The notes beneath the pieces are model-generated. The model saw only the letters and a list, made by a program, of their open reading frames with translations. It was not told the origin of the DNA and searched no databases. From contig NZ_CP090095.1 of the NCBI RefSeq assembly GCF_021391675.1, positions 1,245,501 through 1,309,500 of the forward strand: a stretch of DNA of 64,000 bases. The letters run 5' to 3'. Below are positions 33,727 through 43,559 of this stretch, piece after piece (within the stretch, counting starts at the first letter, position 1; every line of letters begins with the position of its first letter). The stretch is from Neorhizobium galegae. GTDB taxonomy: Bacteria; Pseudomonadota; Alphaproteobacteria; Rhizobiales; Rhizobiaceae. A program made the translations under genes and the position numbers.

Positions 33727-34583
33727 AAAGTCGTTGGCATTCCTTTCATCTTTTTTCGGACGGTCCCTTGGGTGACGTCGTCATGGCCCTGCGCCCGTGT
33801 CTCGAGCGTGCCTCGAGCCACGGCATTCCTTGGTTTTTCGTAAGGTATTGGAACGGCGGTAATCATATCCGCTTAAGACTATTTTCGACCGAGGCCGAAA
33901 TTGCTTCACTACGCCCCTTGATCTGTTCTGTAGCCGGGTTGCCCAAACCGAGGAGGGAGCGCGAAAAGACGTATGCCGAAACAATCTCTCGAATGTCTAG
34001 GGTCGAAAATCTTGGCCTCGGTATGTCAGAGGTTGCAGAGGATCTAATGCCGAGCGGGGCCGTACAGGAGCGCGACTATTTTTACGATGAATATCGATAT
34101 GGTGCTTGGAGCAGAGAGGACCTCGAAAGGCACTTTTGCGCCTCTAGTGCAATCGCATTTGAGGTACTAACTAGGGTAGGCCACCAGCGAGAGCGCCTGA
34201 TTGCCGAGTCATACGCGCTATCATACTCAGGCCTACTAGCACCTTTTGACGAAGATTGCCCCATTGCCGAACTGCAAAACCTTCTGGCATCAGCAAAGTC
34301 ACTATGGTCTATAGAGCCCCGTCTGAAGGAAAATGAAGTTCAATGGTTAAACAACATCAGTAGAAGATTTCGGACGACCAAGACACTGTACTCATTTTGG
34401 GCAACAGAAGTTGAAGGTCTGCTGTCGAAGCTGATGTTAGACGATAGACAAAATCGATCTCGTCTTCGATCCTTGCGTTTAGATCTTTGCCATCTCCTAA
34501 ACAATAGGCTCGGTGTGTCTATTCAGGACGAGCTTAGCATGTACGCAGCTATCGCTGAGGCACTGAAACGAACCCAAATCTGA
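33723..34583 (+). CDS. LanB C-terminal elimination domain protein (thiopeptide-type)
   Basis: This 286-aa protein corresponds to the SpaB-C/thiopeptide-type biosynthesis domain. WHSFHLFSDGPLGDVVM opens it, and FFVRYWNGGNHIRLRLFS at about 38-55 matches the conserved FxRY....H.R.R motif. RDYFYDEYRYGAWSRE matches the YxxExxRYGG-type block. It should eliminate glutamate from glutamylated Ser/Thr to give dehydroamino acids, completing the split LanB. A homologous fold also forms thiopeptide pyridine synthases, but no azoline enzymes are present. GTG start at the GTGA overlap. Confidence 0.82.
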   Translation: MKSRWHSFHLFSDGPLGDVVMALRPCLERASSHGIPWFFVRYWNGGNHIRLRLFSTEAEIASLRPLICSVAGLPKPRREREKTYAETISRMSRVENLGLGMSEVAEDLMPSGAVQERDYFYDEYRYGAWSREDLERHFCASSAIAFEVLTRVGHQRERLIAESYALSYSGLLAPFDEDCPIAELQNLLASAKSLWSIEPRLKENEVQWLNNISRRFRTTKTLYSFWATEVEGLLSKLMLDDRQNRSRLRSLRLDLCHLLNNRLGVSIQDELSMYAAIAEALKRTQI

Positions 34584-34703
34584 TTTGAGCCCGTGAGCAT
34601 CAAAACGCAAGAAACCTACCAAGACTTAAACAAAGTGCGAGCAGCGAGACGCCCGACACCACCGCGGCGCGGAGACGATTCCGCTTCCCGTTACGTTTTG
34701 CGG

Positions 34704-35022
34704 CTACTCGGCGAAGTCGACGAGATACTCAGACCCCGGCCGCTGGCCGGTAAGAACCAGATGTCCCCTGCTCGGGTGCAAGCCACGTAGAGCAGCCGCC
34801 GTTCCGTCTCGTATACGTCGTCAAGCTCGGCTGCGTCGGCGGCAATCTTGCCACCGATCGCCGTCGCGAGGATCTGGTTGTAGAGTTTCTGTTTCGGGAA
34901 GTCGTCCCCACCAAGACGCTGGTCCAGTATCCAAAAAACCGTCTTTCCTTATGACGCCCAAGTTAAGAGGTCTGTCGCCAGCACCTTCCTGCTTCAGATT
35001 TAGGCCAGCTTGCCTATAGAGC
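34704..35022 (-). pseudogene. 3' remnant of a UvrD-like helicase, two frameshifts, cut by IS21
   Basis: On the minus strand three frames must be joined: AGDRPLNLGVIRK, then KTVFWILDQRLGGDDFPKQK...ETERRLLYVACTRA, then HLVLTGQRPGSEYLVDFAE and a stop. The ERRLLYVACTRAR.HLVLTG stretch is helicase motif VI of the UvrD/Rep superfamily. Shifts lie near 34945 and 34770. The 5' part of the gene is lost at the left end of IS21 (35023). A 65-codon plus-strand ORF at 34593-34790 overlaps it and is probably spurious. Confidence 0.65.
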
Positions 35023-35120
35023 TGTGTTCCGGCGTGCAAATTTGACCCCGTTGGCGGGGTAATCGGCGTCCAATTTTGCCCCCCTCAGATTTCATCTGAC
35101 CATCCGGCTTTTGACGGCGG

Positions 35121-36632
35121 ATGGAGCGGGAGTTGAAGCGAGTGGATACGATTGCGCGTGTTCGACGGGCCTTCCATGTGCAGGGCTGGTCGGTGAAGAA
35201 GATTGTCCGGGAACTCCACGTGTCGCGCAACACGGTTCGCAAGATTCTGCGTTCCGACGAGACCGATTTTGCCTATGAACGCGAGCGACAACCGCTGCCG
35301 AGGGTCGGAGCCTGGAAGGCCGAGATCGAGCGGTTTCTGGTTGCCAATGAGGGCAAGCCGTCGCGTGAACGGCTAACGCTGATCCGGATTTACGAGGAGG
35401 TTCGGGCACTCGGCTACGATGGCAGTTATGACGCGATCCGGCGATACGCCAAGACCTGGGCGAAGAACCGGGGAGCCGTGACGGCGGAAGCCTATGTGCC
35501 CCTCTATTACGCGCCAGGAGAAGCCTACCAGTTCGACTGGAGCCACGAGATCATTCTGGTCAACGGGGTGACAACGACCGTGAAGGTCGCGCACGTCCGG
35601 CTCTGCCACAGCCGGATGATGTTCGCCCGAGCCTATATGCGTGAGAGCCAGGAGATGGTGTTCGATGCCCATGACAAGGCCTTCGCCTTCTTCCGTGGCA
35701 CCTGCACGCGCGGCATCTACGATAACATGAAGACTGCGGTCGAGGCGGTGTTCGTCGGCAAGGAGCGACAATACAATCGCCGCTTCCTGCAGATGTGCAG
35801 CCACTATCTGGTCCATCCCGTTGCCTGCACGCCCGCATCCGGATGGGAGAAGGGACAGGTCGAGAACCAGGTCGGTCTCGTGCGCGAGCGCTTCTTCACG
35901 CCACGCCTACGGGTCAAAAGCCTGGAGGAGCTGAACGTCTGGCTGCTCGACAAATGCGTCGCCTACGCCAAGGCACACCGCCATCCCGAGCAGACCGAGC
36001 GGATGATCTGGCAGATTTTCGAGGAGGAGCGCGGCAGCCTGGTGCACTACGTTGGACCGTTCGATGGCTTCCACTGCGTTCCCGCCTCGGTGTCGAAGAC
36101 CTGCACGGTCCGCTTCGACAACAACAAATACTCGGTCCTATCGACGGCGGTCGGCCGCCCTGTTGAGGTTCACGCCTATGCCGAGAAGATCGTCATCAGG
36201 CAGGACGGCGTGAACGTCGGTGAGCATCCTCGTTGCTTTGGCCGTGGCGAGGCGATCTACGATCCCTGGCATTACGTCCCTGTTCTGGCTCGTAAACCCG
36301 GTGCTTTGCGCAATGGTGCGCCGTTCCGGGAATGGGTCTTACCCGCAGCGATGGAGAAAGTGCGCCGGCGGCTGAAGAGCGTCCATGATGGTGATCGGCA
36401 GATGGTCACCATCCTCGGCTGTGTTCCCACCGACGGTCTGGCGGCTGTCGATGCTGCCTGCCAGGAGGCTTTGGATCACGGCGTCTGCTCAGCCTCGGTG
36501 ATCATCAACATTCTGGCCCGCAGCCGTGATCCGGCTCCGGCCGCAACCCTGCAAACCCCGGATGCGCTGCGTCTGACCCATGAACCGGTCGCCGATTGCG
36601 CACGCTATGACAGCCTCAGGAGGGCAAGCTGA
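35121..36632 (+). CDS. istA: IS21 transposase IstA
   Basis: This 503-aa DDE transposase has an N-terminal HTH ([20 protein letters not shown], then SRNTVRKIL). The integrase core has the first Asp in YQFDWSHEI, the second in [10 protein letters not shown] and the Glu in [14 protein letters not shown]. The C-terminal DNA-binding domain is present. Length is standard. It overlaps istB by one base (TGATG). It appears intact. Confidence 0.95.
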   Translation: MERELKRVDTIARVRRAFHVQGWSVKKIVRELHVSRNTVRKILRSDETDFAYERERQPLPRVGAWKAEIERFLVANEGKPSRERLTLIRIYEEVRALGYDGSYDAIRRYAKTWAKNRGAVTAEAYVPLYYAPGEAYQFDWSHEIILVNGVTTTVKVAHVRLCHSRMMFARAYMRESQEMVFDAHDKAFAFFRGTCTRGIYDNMKTAVEAVFVGKERQYNRRFLQMCSHYLVHPVACTPASGWEKGQVENQVGLVRERFFTPRLRVKSLEELNVWLLDKCVAYAKAHRHPEQTERMIWQIFEEERGSLVHYVGPFDGFHCVPASVSKTCTVRFDNNKYSVLSTAVGRPVEVHAYAEKIVIRQDGVNVGEHPRCFGRGEAIYDPWHYVPVLARKPGALRNGAPFREWVLPAAMEKVRRRLKSVHDGDRQMVTILGCVPTDGLAAVDAACQEALDHGVCSASVIINILARSRDPAPAATLQTPDALRLTHEPVADCARYDSLRRAS

Positions 36633-37366
36633 TGGAACGCACGCAAGTTCTCGAACTGATGAGCACGCTGAAGCTCTATGGAATGCGCAGCGCCTACGAC
36701 GAGGTCATGGGCAACGGCATCAAACGGCAGCACGAACCGCCGCGCATCGTCGGCGATCTCTTGCAATCGGAGATCGCCGAGAAGCAGGCACGCTCCATTC
36801 GCTACCAGCTCAGCATCGCCAAGCTGCCGCTCGCCAAGGACATCGATGACTTCGACTTCGCCGATACGCCCGTCAATGAATCCCTGGTGCGGGAGCTGGC
36901 AACCGGCACCTTCGTCGCCGATCAGCGCAATGTCGTTCTCGTCGGCGGCACGGGAACCGGAAAGAGCCACCTCGCCATCGCAATTGCCCGTGCGTTGATC
37001 CGCAACGGAACACGCGGGCGCTTCTTCAACGTCGTCGATCTGGTCAATCGGTTGGAAACGGAAACGCGTAGCGGCAAGCAAGGGCGGACGGCCGACTATC
37101 TCAACCGTCTCGACTTCATCATCCTCGACGAACTCGGATACCTGCCTTTCGCCCAGGCCGGAGGTCAGCTCCTGTTCCATCTGATCAGCAGGCTCTACGA
37201 GCGCACGTCGATCATCGTCACCACGAACCTGGCGTTCGGCGAATGGCCATCAGTGTTCGGGGACGCCAAAATGACGACAGCACTTCTGGACCGTCTGACC
37301 CATCATTGCGAGATTGTCGAAACCGGAAACGAGTCCTGGCGCTTCAAGAACCGCTCTCAAGGCTAA
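36632..37366 (+). CDS. istB: IS21 helper ATPase IstB
   Basis: This 244-aa AAA+ helper for IstA is DnaC-like. It has Walker [12 protein letters not shown], Walker [14 protein letters not shown], sensor 1 IIVTTNLAF and the LLDRLTHH region near the end. It controls target selection and strand transfer. Complete length. Confidence 0.95.
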   Translation: MERTQVLELMSTLKLYGMRSAYDEVMGNGIKRQHEPPRIVGDLLQSEIAEKQARSIRYQLSIAKLPLAKDIDDFDFADTPVNESLVRELATGTFVADQRNVVLVGGTGTGKSHLAIAIARALIRNGTRGRFFNVVDLVNRLETETRSGKQGRTADYLNRLDFIILDELGYLPFAQAGGQLLFHLISRLYERTSIIVTTNLAFGEWPSVFGDAKMTTALLDRLTHHCEIVETGNESWRFKNRSQG

Positions 37367-37442
37367 AGCCGAAGACGATCATCACCCGCACTTGGCCTAC
37401 CCTCTGCAACCCCGGCCAGCGCCGGGCAGGCCAAGCGCTGAT

Positions 37443-38483
37443 CTACACCACCAGGGGGGCAAAATTGGATGCCGATAAGGGGGGAATTTTGGACGCCGAT
37501 TGACAGCGTTGGGCGTAATATGAACGCAGGCACGTCCGCGAGAAGCCTGTTTCGAAATCTATGCTGATGATCGCGTAGCCGTTGTACCATTGCTTCCGGT
37601 GGGTAAATACCGCGCCTGCCTGGTTCGAAAGGAGCTTGCCCTCGAAGCCGATGACCTGCTTGGTCTTGGGGTCATGCATATGCCCGAACAGATGCAGGTC
37701 AGCATGCTTTTCGAGGATGCGGCCGAGGTAAGCGCCGCCCGTTTCCGTGAAAGCCGCGAGCGGGTGGTGGGTCGTGAATATCTTGAATGCGCCGTCGGTG
37801 AGATACGGCAACGCTTCCTCAATCGCGAACTCGGGAATTACCATCCTCCCCTCATCGGCGCCGAAGTCGGAGTGCCCGCCGGTCGAAAGCATCGACGAGT
37901 TTAGAACGACGACGTTCGTGTTCAACGCCTCGATGTAGGTCACTGTGCAGAAGAGGTTTTCGAATACCGCCTTGCTGCCTGATATATACGCCTGCAGGTT
38001 GAGATATTTCGCGAATTTCGCAGCATGGGCGGGCTGGAATTTACCCTTGTCGAAGAAACCATTGATGTTGTCGAGATCGTCGGCCTTCGCCTGCCACTCT
38101 ACGTGTTCAGCCTTGTAGTCAATGATCGTGTCCTGCTGGACGTCGTGGTTACCAGGAACGATGAAAAGCCGTTCGTTCGTGGTATTCGTTGCCTTCAGTA
38201 GCGGAGCGAGCAGAAAGTCGTAAGCTGCCGCATGCTCGTCCACGGGAGGGCCGTTCGTGAGGTCGCCGCTGAAGAGAATGATGTCCGGCGTTTTGTTGCC
38301 GACGCACTGTGATTTGACGTCTTGGAGCAAGGCATCCACGACCATCTTCTGGTCTCGAAGCTTCTTGCCGCTGAAATGGAAGTCGCTGATATGCAGTATG
38401 GTTATGCGCTCGGGTGAGGTCATGCGGTCGGGATTCTCTAACATGCTAGTCGACATCGTGGTTGCGCCGGCGAAATTTGTCAT
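37443..38483 (-). pseudogene. Calcineurin-like metallophosphoesterase, 3' end cut by IS21
   Basis: The protein has all five metal motifs: DFHF, GDLTNGP, PGNHD, TTHHPLAAF and GHMHDP. The first is close to the N-terminus (ITILHISDFHFSG). Native sequence runs to about LRSYYAQR at 37506. The last 20 or so codons (CQSASKIPPLSASNFAPLVV) are IS21 end sequence. The N-terminus is uncertain: ATGs at 38483, 38456, 38444 and 38423 are all possible and none has a strong ribosome site. It may be a phosphodiesterase or nuclease partnered with the broken helicase. The catalytic core is intact, so activity is not excluded. Confidence 0.72.
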
Positions 38484-38961
38484 CTGATTTACAGGATGGA
38501 GCGGGTCCGAAACTTCCGCAATACCATTCCGCGAACATACAACGTTTAACCAGTGCTTCCTGCGATCAGTAGTTGCGACGCAGCGGAGCCATGATTTCCC
38601 GAGCAAAGGCGGTGCGGCTTGTCAGAATTCAACTTTCCATTATGAGCTGTCGATCAGTGAAGGAAGTCCAACTACGCTTTTTCGTGGCTTCTGAGGTTCT
38701 CCGTAAGCGGCTTGTCCTCAGTTCGCTTGCGTCGGATATTGTCCGCAATTGAGCAACGAACAAGTTCCAGCTGGGTTTCCCAGGCCTCGCGAGGATTGTC
38801 GAAAAGCTCTACAGAGCATTCGATAAAGATGTGTCCGAATGGAAAGGAATTCTGACCGACGTCAGACTTCTGTTGATGCCTGAGGAAAAAGCTTAGACCG
38901 CGACGGCGGCCGGCGGATAAGTGATCACATCTAAGTTCTCATCATCGCGACGGGCCTGAAT
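38484..38961. other. Gap between metallophosphoesterase and qatD
   Basis: No complete gene is visible. On the plus strand, 38762-38896 reads as the tail of a helical protein (LARIVEKLYRAFDKDV, then WKGILTDVRLLLMPEEKA, stop) with no start codon, so it may be a gene remnant. The rest shows no clear structure. The minus-strand promoter of the metallophosphoesterase should lie near 38500-38600. Confidence 0.35.
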
Positions 38962-39717
38962 CTACGATGTTTTGAGCGAGAAATTTTCGGCTTGCTCACC
39001 CAAAGTCCTGAGGTTCGTCTGAAGTTGCAGGCGTGTTTCATGCTCATCGCAATTCCACAAGCGAGATAAAGCGGCGACGGTTTCAGTTACCGCTGCCGTT
39101 GGATAGTGTTCTCCAGAGGTCGAAGCGAAGGGAGCATCGGTTTCGGTTAGTACCCTATCGCGTGGGAGCCGTTTCATAAATGAGGCTGCTCGTTTGCTCC
39201 TCAACATCGGGAGGCCGACCGAGAACCACGCTCCGATATCAACGGCATTGTCGGCATGCGATAAGGGGCCAGAGAACCAGTGTAGGATCGCCAACCCAGC
39301 GTTACGCCGTCTGGCTAACGCCTCGACCACTTCTCCGCTAGCGTGTCTGCTGTGAATGGACATCACACGCCCGCCCGCCGTAGCGCACGCCAGGAGAATT
39401 TCGTCGAAGACCTCTCTTTGAAGCTTGAGATGCTGGGCATGCTCGTCGCCGCCGTCGATCCCGATCTCCCCGACGTAGCGCGTCTCGCCGAGAAGTCTCC
39501 GGAAAAGACCCATTTCACCGTGGCGCTCCGACACGAGTTGGGGATGAAGCCCCAGAGCCGTCCTGATCCGTTTCTTTCCCTTGGCGAGCAGCGCCGTCTT
39601 CGGGAAAGCTTTGGGCGTGTTCGTCACGGACAGTACATATGTGCCGGAACGATCGATCTCGTCCGCCGCGCGTTCCGGCGACGGAAACAGGTCTACATGG
39701 CAATGGAAGTCGATCAA
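38962..39717 (-). CDS. qatD: QatD, TatD-family nuclease of the Qat defence system
   Basis: This 251-aa metal-dependent hydrolase has TatD ligands in order: DFHCHVDL at the very start, VGEIGIDG, SIHSRHAS, ILHWFSG and TETDAPF. TatD proteins are DNases; in Qat this is the fourth component. The start is a TTG that overlaps the qatC stop (TTGA). It is the last gene of the operon. Complete. Confidence 0.9.
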   Translation of the reverse strand: MIDFHCHVDLFPSPERAADEIDRSGTYVLSVTNTPKAFPKTALLAKGKKRIRTALGLHPQLVSERHGEMGLFRRLLGETRYVGEIGIDGGDEHAQHLKLQREVFDEILLACATAGGRVMSIHSRHASGEVVEALARRRNAGLAILHWFSGPLSHADNAVDIGAWFSVGLPMLRSKRAASFMKRLPRDRVLTETDAPFASTSGEHYPTAAVTETVAALSRLWNCDEHETRLQLQTNLRTLGEQAENFSLKTS

Positions 39718-41033
39718 TTCGCGAAACCTTGGGTCTTCAGGAAGGCGGCGACCTCTTCAAGACCTCGTTTGTGGACACCGAACCAGTTTTCGCGTTCTAC
39801 CGGATCGAACGGCAAGGGTCCACTCGCTATGGCGCGCTGTCTCTGGCTGCGCTCGTCCCGGCCTGCCGCGACCAGCGTAGCCATTACGTCGTCGCGAATA
39901 TCGGGCCGATCCCATAGTTTTCCCAGGTCCGGGAACTGGTAGGGCGTGGTGTCCACAACGCCGGCTTTCGCAAAGGCCGCACGCCTGATCAGACAAGGCA
40001 CGCAATGGCCGCATTGCTTGCTCTTACGCTTCCATTTACCGCAAGAAACCGTGGATACAGCGGCCTGAGCAACGACGGCGCTAGGCAGCATCTCACAGAG
40101 CATCTCACCCTTCGTCATGTGCCGATATCGGTTCTGTAGTCGGACAGGCAGTCCGACCTTGTCGAGGACGGACTGGATTTGCGACAGGAAGCTTGGGTGT
40201 GTCGTGCGGGTGCTGTGAGAACCCACACGACGTCGTGTCAGCGGAGCGTTCAGGGCGATGAAGCCGTTTTCAGGAACGAAGAGGTCGATGACCCCCGCAG
40301 AGGGTTTTTTAGCGAGAACAGCGTTCGCTGACACGACACCGTAGGCCAGGAAGCCGAGGCTTCGTGTCCGCATGGTGGTATCGTTCGTATTCTGACCACC
40401 GAACACGGGATTGGCATTCGCGGCGAAACGAGGGAGGGTCTTCCCGAGGCGCGGTGCAAGATAGTCCTGGTAGCTTTGGTCACCCCGATAGGAATGACTG
40501 ACCAAGAGGGGTGTCCTCCCTTCGTCAGCGAGACGACGAGCGCCGATGAGGCTGTCGAGCCCACCGGAAAACAGGCACGCACAATCGGCCGATCCAACCG
40601 GGATATGCTTTATAAGTCTCGAGATGTCCTTCTTGGTAGGCGGCTCGATCCCGCCGTCCCGAAACAATAGCGACCAGCGATCCCCGCTGAGGAAGTTCAG
40701 CGCATGCTCAAGGTCGGCCGCCACGTCTTGCCAAACCCTCGGCCGCGCTAGCGGAACGTCCAGGATGAATTCCCGTGTCCAGCCATTAGCGGAGAAGGAC
40801 TCGCGGCTGACGAAGGTGTCCGCAGCGACGACGGCTAGGGCGATGGACAGGAAGTCGAAGGACCTTGTGTCGACGGGGACGGCCAGTCTAGCCACCGCCA
40901 CTTCCAGCCTTCCGCCGATCGAGCCTGTTCCAAGGCGCGCCGGACGCTTGCCGTATAGAAAGACATGCGTCGTGCCGTTTGTATCCGCGGCGGGTATCTT
41001 CGCCTCGTCGACGTGGAATACGAGTTTATTCAT
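39714..41033 (-). CDS. qatC: QatC, QueC-like PP-loop protein of the Qat defence system
   Basis: This 439-aa protein has the PP-loop motif SGGLDS at 156-161 and a zinc cluster CGKWKRKSKQCGHCVPC near 340-356, as in QueC. The N-terminal 120 residues are absent from QueC and typical of QatC. No other queuosine or deazapurine gene is nearby, so a housekeeping role is unlikely. It is coupled by overlaps to qatB (8 nt) and qatD (4 nt). QueC-type chemistry modifies a carboxylate to amide or nitrile; the Qat substrate is not known to me. Confidence 0.9.
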   Translation of the reverse strand: MNKLVFHVDEAKIPAADTNGTTHVFLYGKRPARLGTGSIGGRLEVAVARLAVPVDTRSFDFLSIALAVVAADTFVSRESFSANGWTREFILDVPLARPRVWQDVAADLEHALNFLSGDRWSLLFRDGGIEPPTKKDISRLIKHIPVGSADCACLFSGGLDSLIGARRLADEGRTPLLVSHSYRGDQSYQDYLAPRLGKTLPRFAANANPVFGGQNTNDTTMRTRSLGFLAYGVVSANAVLAKKPSAGVIDLFVPENGFIALNAPLTRRRVGSHSTRTTHPSFLSQIQSVLDKVGLPVRLQNRYRHMTKGEMLCEMLPSAVVAQAAVSTVSCGKWKRKSKQCGHCVPCLIRRAAFAKAGVVDTTPYQFPDLGKLWDRPDIRDDVMATLVAAGRDERSQRQRAIASGPLPFDPVERENWFGVHKRGLEEVAAFLKTQGFAN

Positions 41034-41784
41034 CGTAGCTCTCCCATTCGCGCCAGACTTCGGTGACGGCCTCGCGCATGAAGCGGTGGACGTCAGATTT
41101 GGTCATGTTGCCTGCGTCGGCCAGTCGCGGCCCCAGGTTCTTGTCCACCACGACACGAATAACCTCGAGAAGATCGGCCTCCGCCTCCGCTGTCCTCTGC
41201 TCGTCGGGAGCGTTGGCCCATGAACCGCCGACTTCCTCGACGATTTCCTGGAATACCGACTGTGAAAGGTACTCTCCGAGAACCCGGTTTATAGTCTCGG
41301 CGTCAAGTTGCGTGGGATCGAAGTCGCCATCGCCGAGAACCTCCAGCATCGCCTCATCAATGGCCGCGCGAATTCGGTCACTATCACCGTTCTCAGGCGC
41401 AAGCGCTTCAGCCAGACGCTGACACACGACATCGAGTGGCTGCCCCGCGAGGGATGCCTGCGAGAGGCCCTGTTCCGCTGCGGCCGTTCCGTCGCCCGCA
41501 AGTGAATTCAGGACGTCGTAAAGCTGGCCGCCGGTCGTATAAACAGAACCAAAGCGCCGCGGACCGACAGCGTTTCCTCCGGTCGAGGTCCTCGCATAAT
41601 GGCCGAGTGACCTCCGAAGGTCACTGCCCTCGCCACCCTTCAGGTACTTCCCAAATGAAGTTCTGAAAGCCTGAAAGCGCTTTGGGGGCGCGGGAGGCAC
41701 GGGTGTGCCGGGATCATCGTCCCCCCAAGGCGGAACCATTGGCTGCTTCGGACCAGACCCTTTTGCCGACGCTGAAGTTCCCAT
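41026..41784 (-). CDS. qatB: QatB component of the Qat defence system
   Basis: This 252-aa protein has a Pro-rich disordered N-terminus (PMVPPWGDDDPGTPVPPAPP) and a helical body (FRTSFGKYLKGGEGSDLRRS, then LGHYARTSTGG). No enzyme motif is visible, as expected for QatB. The ATG at 41784 overlaps the qatA stop (TGATG), so a 19-residue upstream extension is rejected. Assignment rests on operon position and general features. Confidence 0.85.
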   Translation of the reverse strand: MGTSASAKGSGPKQPMVPPWGDDDPGTPVPPAPPKRFQAFRTSFGKYLKGGEGSDLRRSLGHYARTSTGGNAVGPRRFGSVYTTGGQLYDVLNSLAGDGTAAAEQGLSQASLAGQPLDVVCQRLAEALAPENGDSDRIRAAIDEAMLEVLGDGDFDPTQLDAETINRVLGEYLSQSVFQEIVEEVGGSWANAPDEQRTAEAEADLLEVIRVVVDKNLGPRLADAGNMTKSDVHRFMREAVTEVWREWESYDE

Positions 41785-43559
41785 CAGGCACCGCTCCCCG
41801 TCGCGTCGGCTGTTTCGTCCTTCATCAAAGCCTTCATCCACCTTGGACGGCTCGGAAGACTCGTAACGAAGCTGACCAGTTTTTCATGAGCAATCTCGTC
41901 ACTCGTGGCGAGCAAAGACGCCCCTCGGAAGTCATCGCGCGCTTTCGACCACTCCGGATTACGTTTCATCGTCGCGATGATTTCGTCCATTGCTTCTCCG
42001 ACTTCGGCTGGGTCGATTTCCCTGATGGCCGTCTTGGTGGCAAGTGAACTCAGGGTCGCAGTCTTCAGGATGACTTCGATGGCCTTCAACGTCTTCGCGC
42101 TGATGCGTTGCGGAGACATCTTGACTGGCATGGTCTCCTTGGAAAGATAGACCGCAGGACGCAAGTCGGTGCCGCCAAGGGGAGGGTGAAGCTTGAGCCA
42201 ATCCGAAACGAAGTCCGGATATTTTTGCCATTCCTTCGGAAGCTTGTCTGGAGCCACCGCATCGCCGAGTGCCTCGAGCTCCAAGAAGATCGGGGCTTTT
42301 CCACCTGGTGCGGCGCTGATCAAAGCGTTCAATGCCCGGATAGCACTCTCGTCAGTGCATCGCTCAAAGAGGGCGAGCTTTGCGATGGTGGACTCATCCA
42401 ACGCCATACCGCGACGGCGCGCGACGAGGCCGCGCATCCGCACGACATTCAGCAACCGTTTCACGATACGCGGATTGCCGTTCACCTGTTTCGAATGTGC
42501 GAGCAGTCCCGCAAGACGATCCATGGTTTCGAGGGTTCCGCGAAGCTCGTGGCCCGTCGCGACGCCCAGGTGAAGAGCCGCTTGGTTGACGTCGAATGGA
42601 GGGGCATCGGACCAGCTGTGCCGGAGCTTCTCGATGAGATAAGTCCGCAAGGCCTCGATTTTCTCAGCAGCGACTTCGGATTTCGTGGCAGCAAGCATAA
42701 ACAGGTACGCTCTGACTTCCTGGAGGCCGAGTTTCGGCACGCGAAGAGGTATCTGGATCAGCTTGTCGAGGTAGTCAGTGATGTGCTGGCTGCCGGGGTC
42801 TTTGAAATGTTTCTCGACCGACAAACGGATCATGTCCTCGTCGGCAGCTACGATAAACACCGTATTCGGCATGAACAAGAAAAGGCGCATCGCCTCGAGT
42901 GTCGCGATGGCGTTCGCCGGCAGGCACCGATCAAGGTTGTCAACGAAAACTACTAGACGTCGCTCGAGATTGCCAAGAAGGTCGCTGAATTCTTTGCGGA
43001 AAGCGATAATCTCTTCCGGAGCGTTACGTTTCTCTTTGGGCTTTAGAAGACCAGATGCCTTCTTTCCGGCCTCTGTGGTGGCTTCCCTCACCGCAGAAAC
43101 GTCGTCTTCGTCGGCTGTGCCTTCCCACATATCTCCTGCAGAACCCGCAGCCCTGGTGAACATTCCCATCGTCGGAATGCCGGCGAACAAAGCGCCCACG
43201 TCCACGGCCATTCCCAAAACCTTGAGCTTGTTGACTCGCCGATAAAAGTTCGCCGCCTTGTCCTTCAGAGAATCAGGGGCGGCCTCGTAGATGGCCTTCG
43301 CTATGACCGTCATGAGGGCAGACTTGGCTTCTTCAAAGTCTTGGTAAAGCCACGCATCGAACAGGACGACTAGATTGCGCTCTTCCGCCTCCAGCTGCGT
43401 GCCGACCAACTGTAGAATGCTGGATTTTCCAACGCCCCAGGTACCGTAGACACCGAGTGAAATGGGAAGCATGGCATCATCAGACACCAAGTCGCAGATC
43501 ATCTCGGAAACCTCAGAATAATTCAGGTAGTCTACTTTGCTTTCGCTATCCGCCCACAT
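41784..43559 (-). CDS. qatA: QatA, KAP-family P-loop ATPase of the Qat defence system
   Basis: This 591-aa NTPase has Walker A GTWGVGKS at 39-46 and Walker B LVVFVDNLDRCLP at 202-214, the KAP pattern. A weakly hydrophobic Gly/Ala-rich stretch lies near 114-138, where KAP proteins often have membrane inserts. It is the first gene of qatABCD, which protects against phages in published work. The promoter must lie in 43560-43800. Confidence 0.88.
   Translation of the reverse strand: MWADSESKVDYLNYSEVSEMICDLVSDDAMLPISLGVYGTWGVGKSSILQLVGTQLEAEERNLVVLFDAWLYQDFEEAKSALMTVIAKAIYEAAPDSLKDKAANFYRRVNKLKVLGMAVDVGALFAGIPTMGMFTRAAGSAGDMWEGTADEDDVSAVREATTEAGKKASGLLKPKEKRNAPEEIIAFRKEFSDLLGNLERRLVVFVDNLDRCLPANAIATLEAMRLFLFMPNTVFIVAADEDMIRLSVEKHFKDPGSQHITDYLDKLIQIPLRVPKLGLQEVRAYLFMLAATKSEVAAEKIEALRTYLIEKLRHSWSDAPPFDVNQAALHLGVATGHELRGTLETMDRLAGLLAHSKQVNGNPRIVKRLLNVVRMRGLVARRRGMALDESTIAKLALFERCTDESAIRALNALISAAPGGKAPIFLELEALGDAVAPDKLPKEWQKYPDFVSDWLKLHPPLGGTDLRPAVYLSKETMPVKMSPQRISAKTLKAIEVILKTATLSSLATKTAIREIDPAEVGEAMDEIIATMKRNPEWSKARDDFRGASLLATSDEIAHEKLVSFVTSLPSRPRWMKALMKDETADATGSGA

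Larger units (their letters stand above)
35023..37505 (+). mobile_element. IS21-family insertion sequence
   Basis: Both ends begin TGT and carry two copies of a repeat of about 20 bp: CGGCGTGCAAATTTGACCCC and TCGGCGTCCAATTTTGCCCC on the left, and TCGGCGTCCAAAATTCCCCC and TCGGCATCCAATTTTGCCCC on the right (inverted). Paired end repeats and the istA-istB order are typical of IS21. I find no 4-8 bp target duplication, so one side may have suffered an IS-linked deletion. The element separates a helicase remnant from a truncated metallophosphoesterase. Confidence 0.9.

Noticed and set aside
28665..34583. Thiopeptide cluster
   Set aside because: Split LanB fits, but there is no YcaO/azoline machinery and the precursor lacks Cys.
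34593..34790. 65-aa ORF after the RiPP operon
   Set aside because: Its second half is antisense to the recognisable helicase remnant, so it is probably chance.
39714..41033. QueC for queuosine biosynthesis
   Set aside because: The long N-terminal domain and position between QatB and a TatD gene show it is QatC; no other queuosine gene is near.
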